Source of the DNA: an uncultured Trichococcus sp.
GTDB lineage: Bacteria > Bacillota > Bacilli > Lactobacillales > Aerococcaceae
Assembly: GCF_963667775.1 (NCBI RefSeq)
Contig: NZ_OY764015.1
Span: 1,836,001 to 1,900,000 of the forward strand
Direction of reading: 5' to 3'
DNA length: 64,000 bases
Below, one piece after another: positions 56,022 to 64,000 of this stretch (positions are counted from its first letter, which is position 1; the number at the start of each line of letters is the position of its first letter). Made by a program: the position numbers and the translations under genes. The notes beneath the pieces are model-generated. The model worked only from the letters and a program-made list of their open reading frames with translations, had not been told where the DNA came from and did no database searches.

Positions 56022-57383
56022 TTATACCATCTTCATCGGATCGACGTACTGATCGAACTCTTCAGCAGTGACATGCCCCATCGCGACAGCCGCCTCTTTC
56101 AAGGAAGTGCCGTCCACGAAAGCCTTCTGGGCGATTTTGGCTGCTTTCTCATAGCCAATGTACGGGTTCAATGCAGTCACCAGCATCAAGGAATTGGTCA
56201 GGTTATGGTTGATTTTGTCTTGTTCCGCCTTGATTCCGCTCGCACAGTTTTCGTCAAAGCTGATCAGCGCATCCGCTAGCAGGCGGACAGATTGCATGAA
56301 ACTGTTGACGATAAGCGGCATATAAGTGTTCAGCTGGAAAGACCCTTGCGAAGCCGCAAACCCGATGGCGCTATCGTTGCCCATCACTTGGATGCAGGCC
56401 ATCGTTACCGCTTCGGATTGCGTCGGATTGACTTTTCCGGGCATGATCGAACTTCCCGGCTCATTCATCGGAATGCTGATTTCGCCGATGCCGCTTCTCG
56501 GACCACTCGCCAACCAACGGACATCATTGGCGATTTTGTAGAAATTGGCCGCCAATGCTTTGATTGCCCCGTGCGTGTGCACGAAAGCATCCTTGCTGGT
56601 CAGCGCATGGAATTTATTCTCTGCTCCGACGAATGCCTCGCCCGTGCGCTCCGCAACCTTTTCGATCGTTTTTTGGATGAAAACCGGATCGGCATTCAGC
56701 CCAGTTCCGACCGCTGTCCCGCCTAAGGCCACTTGCCGCATGTATTTCAAGGAATCCTCGATCATGGACTTGGTTTCCTCCAGCATGACGCGCCATGCGC
56801 TGATTTCCTGGCCTAATGTCAATGGCGTCGCATCCTGCAGATGGGTACGGCCCAATTTGACGATCGCTGCATTTTCCTGCTCCAAACGGGTCAGCGTGCC
56901 GATCAACTGCTCAATCGCCGGATACAGTTTGTTTTTTATGTAGAGTACGCCGGCGATGTGCATGGCTGCCGGGAATGTGTCATTTGAGCTCTGGCCCTTG
57001 TTCACGTGGTCGTTGGGATGGATACCGCCGTCAACAAGTTGGTTGCCCCGGTTCGCCAGCACTTCGTTCACGTTCATATTGGATTGCGTGCCGCTTCCGG
57101 TCTGCCATACGGACAACGGAAATTGATCGTCCCACTTGCCTTCAAGCACTTCATCAGCCGCCAGCAGGATGCCTTTTGTAACGGTCTCATCCAACAAGCC
57201 GACTTCATGGTTTGATGCCGCGGCAGCCCGCTTGATTTCGACCAATGCATAGATGACTTCCATCGGAATTTTTTCGATTCCGATCTTGAAGTTTTCCAGA
57301 CTGCGTTGCGTCTGTGCACCCCATAATTTATCCGCTGCTACTTTTACTTCCCCTAATGAGTCATGTTCAATCCGATATTCCAT
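56022..57383 (-). CDS. fumC: Fumarate hydratase class II
   Basis: Interconverts fumarate and malate. The fumarase/aspartase signature GSSIMPGKVNPTQ (catalytic flexible loop) is in place, along with GSGTQSNMNVNEVLANR and GRTHLQDATPLTLGQE. The 453-residue length is usual for FumC. It lies 51 bases after the malic-type enzyme gene on the same strand; malate released by one can be used by the other. In lactic acid bacteria fumarase is often part of citrate or malate metabolism rather than a full Krebs cycle. Confidence 0.96.
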   Translation of the reverse strand: MEYRIEHDSLGEVKVAADKLWGAQTQRSLENFKIGIEKIPMEVIYALVEIKRAAAASNHEVGLLDETVTKGILLAADEVLEGKWDDQFPLSVWQTGSGTQSNMNVNEVLANRGNQLVDGGIHPNDHVNKGQSSNDTFPAAMHIAGVLYIKNKLYPAIEQLIGTLTRLEQENAAIVKLGRTHLQDATPLTLGQEISAWRVMLEETKSMIEDSLKYMRQVALGGTAVGTGLNADPVFIQKTIEKVAERTGEAFVGAENKFHALTSKDAFVHTHGAIKALAANFYKIANDVRWLASGPRSGIGEISIPMNEPGSSIMPGKVNPTQSEAVTMACIQVMGNDSAIGFAASQGSFQLNTYMPLIVNSFMQSVRLLADALISFDENCASGIKAEQDKINHNLTNSLMLVTALNPYIGYEKAAKIAQKAFVDGTSLKEAAVAMGHVTAEEFDQYVDPMKMV

Positions 57384-57434
57384 TCATCCCGTTCCTTCCT
57401 GTCGGTTCTTCCGTTTTTGGACGTGTTTTTTGTC

Positions 57435-59066
57435 CTAATATTCCGCTTTCCAGATGGCGGCTTCGACAGCTGCCATCGGGTCCGTTATTTCAATACCATT
57501 TACGCCGTCTTCGATGGCTGCTTGGATGACGGCTGCCGCAACCAATTTCGAGGCTTCGCGCAACTGGGAAACCGGCGGCAAAATTGCTGCTCCCGCTTCC
57601 TCCAGGTTCTGCAGGGAAGTGATGCCATGCGCGGCAGCAGACAGCATTCTGTCTGTCACTGTCTTGGCTTTTGCGATGACGATCCCGAAACCTAAACCTG
57701 GGTACAATAAGGCATTATTCGCTTGACCGATTTTATAATTCACGCCATTGTATGCGATCGGATCGGATGGGCTGCCGGTAACGACCAGCGCTCTCCCCTC
57801 GGACCAAGCGATGACATCCGAAGCCTTCGCTTCGCATAATCTGGTCGGATTCGAGATCGGCATGATGGCCGGACGTTCATTGTATGCTGCCATCTTTTCG
57901 ATGACCGCTTGCGTAAAGGCACCGGTTTGGCCTGATGTACCGATCAATACAGTCGGTTTGACCGCATCGATGATTTCAGCCAAATCGGTCAGTGGTGCAG
58001 AAAATTCAGCCGCAGCGCGCGCATATTTTTGCTGGCCTGGCGTCAGGTCCGCCATGTCATCAGTGACCAGACCGTAGCGGTCGACCATGTAGAACTGTTT
58101 GCGGGCTTCCTCACTGTCGGCCCCTTGCAGCAGCATCTCCATGAGGATTTGGTCGGAGACGCCGACACCGGCAGTTCCGCCACCGAAAACAAGGATTTTG
58201 TGTTCCGTGATCGGCTTATCGGTGATCCGGACCACCGAATCCATGGCAGCTGACATCATCACGCCGGTCCCTTGGATATCATCATTGAACGTACAGATTT
58301 TATCGCGGTACTGCTCCAGTATATTGGCGGCATTGTCGCGGCCGAAGTCTTCCCAGTGGAACAACACATCCGGGAACAGCGCAGACGCCTCTTCAACGAA
58401 CCTTTCGATGAATGGGTAATACGCCTCTCCTGTCACGCGTTTGTGCTTGTTGCCGAGATAGAACGGATCCTCCAACAGCGCTTCGTTGTTTGTGCCCGCA
58501 TCGATCACAATCGGCAACACCTGTTGCGGATTCAATCCCGAAGCGACGGTGTAGACGGCCAGTTTCCCGATCGAAATCGCGATGCCCTGGATGCCCCAAT
58601 CGCCGATGCCCAGCACCCCTTCGCCATCCGTGATGACCATCATTTTGATTTCTTCATCCATACCTTTGCTGCCGTTCAGCAAAGCGGTGCGGATAGCTTC
58701 CGGACGGTTCACATCCAAGTAGACCGCATCCTGAGGAATTTGGTAATCCCGCGAATAATTCATGACTGTATCGGCGATGGTCGGCGTATAGATGACCGGC
58801 AACAACTCCGTAACGTGTTTCCCGATGACATGGTAAAAAAGTACGCGATTCTGGGCGTAGATATTCATCAGATGCTTCTGTTTGGAATAGGCATCTGTCA
58901 GTTGGCCCAGTTGCGCATAGACAATCTCTCCCTGTTCTTCCAGTGTACGGACTGCGGTCGGCAAGAGACCTTCCAATCCCAATGTTGCCCGTTCTTCCAA
59001 AGTGAATGCAGTTCCTTTATTCAAAAATGGCTGACTCAATAATTCTTTTCCGTTAGTTTTCGACAC
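57435..59066 (-). CDS. Malate-decarboxylating enzyme (NAD malic or malolactic enzyme)
   Basis: Oxidative decarboxylation of malate to pyruvate, or direct conversion to lactate if it is the malolactic enzyme; the sequence alone does not decide. Shared motifs are PFLNKGTAFTLEERATLGLEGLLP, VITDGEGVLGIGDWGIQG, DAGTNNEALLEDPFYLG, FNDDIQGTGV (metal site) and FGGGTAGVG (NAD loop). The start is the GTG at 59064-59066 with CAGGAG 9 bases away, which gives 543 residues; an upstream ATG lacks a ribosome site. It opens an operon with fumC. No adjacent malate transporter is seen. Confidence 0.88.
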   Translation of the reverse strand: MSKTNGKELLSQPFLNKGTAFTLEERATLGLEGLLPTAVRTLEEQGEIVYAQLGQLTDAYSKQKHLMNIYAQNRVLFYHVIGKHVTELLPVIYTPTIADTVMNYSRDYQIPQDAVYLDVNRPEAIRTALLNGSKGMDEEIKMMVITDGEGVLGIGDWGIQGIAISIGKLAVYTVASGLNPQQVLPIVIDAGTNNEALLEDPFYLGNKHKRVTGEAYYPFIERFVEEASALFPDVLFHWEDFGRDNAANILEQYRDKICTFNDDIQGTGVMMSAAMDSVVRITDKPITEHKILVFGGGTAGVGVSDQILMEMLLQGADSEEARKQFYMVDRYGLVTDDMADLTPGQQKYARAAAEFSAPLTDLAEIIDAVKPTVLIGTSGQTGAFTQAVIEKMAAYNERPAIMPISNPTRLCEAKASDVIAWSEGRALVVTGSPSDPIAYNGVNYKIGQANNALLYPGLGFGIVIAKAKTVTDRMLSAAAHGITSLQNLEEAGAAILPPVSQLREASKLVAAAVIQAAIEDGVNGIEITDPMAAVEAAIWKAEY

Positions 59067-59141
59067 GTTGACACACTCCTGCTCCATCATTTGTATGTAT
59101 TTTCAAATCTAGGCTTTCCGCGCTATTTCTGCCTGCTAACG

Positions 59142-59693
59142 CTAATCTGCCCAAGGTATTTCAATCGTGAGATGCTCATGCAGATCCTTTTGGTAGTCCA
59201 GATCGGCTCTACGCTTTTGACGTCTTTCTTCATATCCGCTGTTGATGAATTTTTCCTCCACCGTTTCCGGTACGATTTTCGGAAGGCTGACTTTTTGCCC
59301 ATTTTCATCAGGAAGCGCCACAAAGGTCAGAAAGCAAGTCGCTGCCAAGTAACGTTCACCCGTCCGAAGGTTCTCCCCGGTTACTTTTGTGAAGATTTCC
59401 ATGGACGTCTTCCCTGCTCCGGATACAAATGTATCGATGCAGACCGAGTGGCCGGTCGGAAGCGGCTTAATGAAGTTCAATGTGTCCACCGATGCGGTCA
59501 CATTGGTCGTACGACCGAAACGTTCTCCAGAAATTGCCGCACAATCATCGATCATGCTCATCAGTTTGCCGCCGAACAAAGTACCGTGGTAATTTGAATC
59601 GAACGGAAAGACATGGTGTGTCTGAATCACCTTCGTCTGCCTGCAATATCTGATCTCCCGTTCTTGGTTCGCTTCCGTCATATCCGCCTTCAT
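59142..59693 (-). CDS. Acyl-CoA thioesterase (hotdog fold, YkhA/BFIT-like)
   Basis: Hydrolyses acyl-CoA esters. The hotdog signature VFPFDSNYHGTLFGGKLMSMIDDCAAISGERF is complete, including the Asp and Thr typical of the active site. The 183 residues fit a single-domain YkhA-type enzyme. The start is not well resolved: ATG at 59691-59693 is too near an AAGGA, and an ATG at 59679-59681 has no better site. It stands divergent to uspA, with a noteworthy repeat in the shared upstream region. Confidence 0.87.
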   Translation of the reverse strand: MKADMTEANQEREIRYCRQTKVIQTHHVFPFDSNYHGTLFGGKLMSMIDDCAAISGERFGRTTNVTASVDTLNFIKPLPTGHSVCIDTFVSGAGKTSMEIFTKVTGENLRTGERYLAATCFLTFVALPDENGQKVSLPKIVPETVEEKFINSGYEERRQKRRADLDYQKDLHEHLTIEIPWAD

Positions 59694-59774
59694 TCCTTTC
59701 TTTTTCGTAAACTCATTTTAGCATGCTTCATTTATTTTTAATAGTTCTGCCAACCAAACAATTCTCGTCCTTTT

Positions 59775-59802
59775 CACGTGTTTTTCACATGTTTTTCCCG
59801 TG
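59775..59802 (+). promoter_or_regulatory. Three direct repeats at 11-bp spacing upstream of uspA
   Basis: CACGTG (59775-59780), CACATG (59786-59791) and CCCGTG (59797-59802) are each preceded by TTTT or TTTTT and follow each other every 11 bases. Read as TTCACG, TTCACA and TTCCCG they resemble the PhoP box repeat TT(A/C/T)A(C/T)A on the uspA strand. Another helix-phased regulator is equally possible. Confidence 0.45.
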
Positions 59803-59887
59803 TACCCCGCTTTCCTTTCAAACAGTGTTGTTGTAAAATTAACTTAGGAAGCGTTTTCTGAATAAAATCAAAAAGGAGCGGGTAGAA

Positions 59888-60322
59888 ATGTTAGCAGAAT
59901 ACAAAAATATTTTGGTTCCCGTTGACGGTTCAGGTCAGTCAGAAGATTCGTTCAAAAAAGCTGTTGCCATTGCCAAACGCAATCACGCCGCGTTGCATCT
60001 TATCTACGTCAAGGACACAAGAAATGTTCCTCTTAGCCCTGAATATGAATCCAGATTGACGGAAGCATACAAGGACATGGAATATGAATTCCTCGATGAA
60101 ATGATGACATTCGCCCTAAATGAAGGGATTGAAGTCAAGAAGTCTGTAACCAACGGCAATCCAATGACGCTCATCGCTGAAGCATTTCCGAAAGAATACA
60201 ACATCGACCTTATTGTCATCGGAGCGACCGGCAAAGGTGCGATCACTAGGGCTTTTGTTGGATCGGTCTCTAACTATGTGGTCCGTCATGCACCGTGTGA
60301 TGTTTTGGTTGTCCGTACCTAA
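59888..60322 (+). CDS. Universal stress protein UspA family
   Basis: Small cytoplasmic stress protein of 144 residues. N-terminal YKNILVPVDGSGQSEDSFKKA and the ATP-binding pattern GATGKGAITRAFVGSVSNYV near the C-terminus are typical of the ATP-binding class. The ATG at 59888 has AAAGGAGCGG upstream. Role in stress survival is a family inference. Three phased repeats lie 86 bases upstream. Confidence 0.93.
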   Translation: MLAEYKNILVPVDGSGQSEDSFKKAVAIAKRNHAALHLIYVKDTRNVPLSPEYESRLTEAYKDMEYEFLDEMMTFALNEGIEVKKSVTNGNPMTLIAEAFPKEYNIDLIVIGATGKGAITRAFVGSVSNYVVRHAPCDVLVVRT

Positions 60323-60363
60323 AAGTAGCGCACAATTTTTGCAGCCGTACCTCAGAAAACGTA

Positions 60364-60410
60364 AGAACAGCCCTGTCCAGCTTTCGCTGCACAAGGCTGT
60401 TTCCTTTTAT
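60364..60410 (+). terminator. Terminator after uspA
   Basis: Stem GAACAGCC/GGCTGTTTC with a 22-base inner hairpin region, then TTTCCTTTT on the plus strand. It also faces the converging lipoprotein gene on the other strand. Confidence 0.75.
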
Positions 60411-60463
60411 GCACTATGCAGTTGGGAACACATTCTTGCATGTATTCGATATCCCGCAGTCGG

Positions 60464-61324
60464 CTAGATATCATTGATCGTACCGCCCGCTTCTTCCATG
60501 TCGATCCAGGCTCCATCAAAAAATTGAATGGCGTACGGCCCTTCGCTGGTGATGTCAAAATAAATCGTGTCTGTGAATGACTCTCCGGGGGCAACTGCAT
60601 TTAACCAGAAGTGGGTATAGCGTAATGGCAGGGTTTTCCCCTCGCCATCCAGCGCCGAAAAGTAGTTGGGTGCGATATAGGTAGTGATGCTACCATTATT
60701 GACATAGTGTATTTCCACTTCCAACAGTTTTTCCCCAAGCGGTTTGAGTGCCTCCAAGGCATCCATTTCCTTGATATCCATTACCGTCACCAGTTCATTT
60801 ATTCCGGAACCTTCGCTCAAAAAGTTTTGCGCTTCACCCTCATTGACTGTAAAAGCAGGCGGAGTTATCGTTGGCTTCTCATTCGGTAGAAAAGTGATGG
60901 TGACATAACTTTCAGGAGCCAAATCATCCAGTTCGATACCGGTATCCCCATAGATGACGGATGTATCCGTCGTGAAGGTAATTTCCGTTTCTACACTAGG
61001 ACCTTGATAAGGATAATCGAACTCCCACACGTTGTTCGTTTCGCGGTAGTCGACAGCCGTTCCCTCAATGATGGCCGTCACTTGATCATAACCTTCGGCC
61101 GCACCTTCTAACGCAAAATAGTTATACTTATCCCCTCGAGTGATCCCGTCCTTTACGCCGCTTGAAAAAGTGATCGTTTTAGCGGCACTTTCCTCAGCCT
61201 CGACAGCAACAGAAGATGACTTTTCGCTCACCACAGAATCCAAGGTTGAACTTTCAGTCTCATTTTGGCATGCCGCAAAGACACCGGCACAGAGAACGAA
61301 CAACAATCCTAACTTTTTTTTCAT
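60464..61324 (-). CDS. Lipoprotein of unknown function
   Basis: A 286-residue protein. The N-terminus MKKKLGLLFVLCAGVFAAC is a lipoprotein signal with a lipobox FAAC (Cys19), then a Ser/Glu-rich spacer of about 30 residues. The rest has a beta-rich look, with two halves that each contain a repeated pattern of ITFTTDTS or YVTITF strands and a C-terminal segment similar in style to DUF5067/DUF4352 domains, for example APGESFTDTIYFD. I do not recognise a family with certainty. It would be anchored on the outside of the membrane. AAGGAG stands before the ATG. Confidence 0.6.
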   Translation of the reverse strand: MKKKLGLLFVLCAGVFAACQNETESSTLDSVVSEKSSSVAVEAEESAAKTITFSSGVKDGITRGDKYNYFALEGAAEGYDQVTAIIEGTAVDYRETNNVWEFDYPYQGPSVETEITFTTDTSVIYGDTGIELDDLAPESYVTITFLPNEKPTITPPAFTVNEGEAQNFLSEGSGINELVTVMDIKEMDALEALKPLGEKLLEVEIHYVNNGSITTYIAPNYFSALDGEGKTLPLRYTHFWLNAVAPGESFTDTIYFDITSEGPYAIQFFDGAWIDMEEAGGTINDI

Positions 61325-61529
61325 AGGAATTCTCCTTCCAGCAATCAGCCCGCAATAGGTTGCTGACTTCCGATTCTTATCCTCATTTTATCAAATTAAC
61401 CTATAAAAAACGAATTCCGGACTTCCCTCAGGACATCCAGCGGAGAAATGGCTATAATGGAAACATACTTTAATCTACTCGATATTTTCCAGCAATAAAC
61501 TATCCGAAAATCAGAAAGGAGCGGTGCGG

Positions 61530-62141
61530 ATGCGAATCATTAGAGGCTTGCTGTTCACTGGCATAGCAGCGTTGTTGGTCGGATACGGAATAAACCGTAA
61601 TACTTTGAACGAAAAATTTCCGTTTCTCGAGCAAGTAGTCCAAACGGATGTGGCTGAGAAAATCCAAGTGCTGACAAGCCCGGAAGGCGTCGACCTGCTC
61701 ATAGCGCCCTTCACCCGACCTGATGAGATCGACTATACCCTAGTGGAAGATAAAATCATGGTTTTTCTGAATGAGCTTCGCTTGGAGCAAGGCTTGCTTC
61801 CCCTCGCGAAGAACGAAACGCTTAAAGCGGCAGCCGATTTCCGGGCCATCGAAACCCAGACATCGTTTTCGCACACCAGGCCGGACGGAACCGATTTCTA
61901 CACGATCATCCTGACCGATGCTTACTGGTATCCCTATCAAACTGTCGGAGAAAATCTGGCAATGGCTACGTATTTCAAGGACGAGGAAGGTATGGCCGAA
62001 TTTTTGTTCGATGGATGGGTGGACAGCGAAGGCCATTACGCCAATATGATTCATCCCGATTTCCGCGAGGTAGGTATCGGTGTCCATTATGACGGAGAAT
62101 TTCTGTATGCCGTACAACTGTTTGGGAAGCAAAATCAATAA
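61530..62141 (+). CDS. CAP-domain secreted protein (SCP-like)
   Basis: A 203-residue protein with an N-terminal membrane or signal helix (IIRGLLFTGIAALLVGYG). The CAP domain spans about 80-200: TSFSHTRPDGTDF, VGENLAMATYF, FDGWVDSEGHYANMIHPDFREVGIGVHY, containing the conserved His and Glu. Bacterial CAP proteins are secreted and their role is often unknown; some resemble the YkwD group. Start is the ATG at 61530 with AAGGAG 8 bases away; a GTG two codons earlier is possible. Confidence 0.87.
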   Translation: MRIIRGLLFTGIAALLVGYGINRNTLNEKFPFLEQVVQTDVAEKIQVLTSPEGVDLLIAPFTRPDEIDYTLVEDKIMVFLNELRLEQGLLPLAKNETLKAAADFRAIETQTSFSHTRPDGTDFYTIILTDAYWYPYQTVGENLAMATYFKDEEGMAEFLFDGWVDSEGHYANMIHPDFREVGIGVHYDGEFLYAVQLFGKQNQ

Positions 62142-62156
62142 TCGGAATCAATGCAA

Positions 62157-62196
62157 AAAAAAGCAAGCATCAGGAATATCCTGCATGCTTGCTTTT
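62157..62196. terminator. Terminator of the rRNA operon (and of the CAP gene)
   Basis: AAAAGCAAGCAT pairs with ATGCTTGCTTTT around CAGGAATATCCTGC, which forms an inner stem. On the minus strand eight T follow, the stronger direction, 8 bases past the 5S gene. The plus strand has a shorter T-run for the CAP gene. Confidence 0.88.
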
Positions 62197-62203
62197 CATT
62201 TGC

Positions 62204-62319
62204 GCGGCAACGTCCTACTCTCACAAAGGGAAACCCTTCACTACAATCGGCGCTAAGAAGCTTAACTTCTGTGTTCGAGATGGGAACAGGTGTGACCTTC
62301 TTGCCATCGTCACCGCACA
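62204..62319 (-). rRNA. rrf: 5S ribosomal RNA
   Basis: The minus strand reads as a 116-base 5S gene: TGTGCGGTGACGATGGC at the 5' end, ACACCTGTTCCCATC, GAACACAGAAGTTAAGC and the closing GTTGCCGC. The 5' and 3' ends pair (TGCGGTG with TTGCCGC-like). Exact ends are within a few bases. It follows 23S after about 90 bases, with no tRNA in between. Confidence 0.95.
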
Positions 62320-62411
62320 TTTTTAATTAGAGAACGTTGTTCTCTCAAAACTGAATCTACAAAAGTAAAGGGAAGCCGAAAACACCGCTTGAGTTTTCTT
62401 CTTTTTAAAAA

Positions 62412-64000
<1,589 letters not shown>

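Noticed and set aside
62320-62411. tRNA gene in the 5S-23S spacer
   Set aside because: The spacer is about 90 bases of AT-rich sequence without a cloverleaf or TTCGAATC loop.

Overview
This window is a chromosomal segment from a low-to-moderate GC Gram-positive bacterium of the Lactobacillales. Gene content and order suggest Carnobacteriaceae, and possibly a Trichococcus-like genus, but that is an inference and was not tested by a search. Supporting signs are the order comFA-comFC-hpf-secA-prfB-ftsE-ftsX-phoP-phoR-pst, the groES-groEL/CPBP protease/DUF4305/rex/ABC-F/tsaD-rimI-tsaB block familiar from Bacillus, strong AGGAGG ribosome sites, a T-box, a CIRCE element, and TagO and LTA-synthase-type enzymes. 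Most genes are on the minus strand. At the right edge lie a 5S gene and the 3' half of a 23S gene.

Layout. 1-11.2 kb: a phosphate regulon, with two pst transporter operons in tandem (pstS-C-A-B-phoU, then pstS-C-A-B and the start of a second pstB) behind the PhoP-PhoR two-component system; each pstS is preceded by TTTACA repeats at 11-bp spacing that look like PhoP boxes. 11.5-20.9 kb: cell division (ftsEX), release factor 2 with its programmed frameshift, secA, the hibernation factor hpf, DNA uptake genes comFA/comFC, and thpR. 20.9-21.6 kb: an IS200-type insertion sequence. 21.7-32.4 kb: degV, murE, yigZ, tagO, an LTA-synthase-like enzyme, nadE-pncB for NAD synthesis and a polyprenyl sugar-phosphate transferase, so much of this part is envelope biogenesis. 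32.6-37.8 kb: a lone argG and the fructose operon fruR-fruK-fruA. 38-48 kb: groESL, a CPBP protease, rex, an ABC-F protein, a HAD phosphatase and the t6A genes tsaD/tsaB with two acetyltransferases. 48-62 kb: a CsbD-like stress protein, galR-like regulator and galT, an mhqO/mhqD-like pair, DUF896, proS with a T-box, fumC with a malic/malolactic enzyme, a thioesterase, a universal stress protein, an unknown lipoprotein and a CAP-domain protein.

The least explained structure is a family of about 120-bp extragenic palindromes. Three full copies and one truncated copy lie in tandem just downstream of groEL (37976-38395). Another full copy with two relics lies just downstream of proS (53419-53585). 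The outer stem arms differ between copies but stay complementary, the boundary sequences are conserved, and the inner hairpins differ strongly in sequence. Both arrays abut the stop codon of the upstream gene. I know of no named element that matches, and this is the best candidate for something undescribed.
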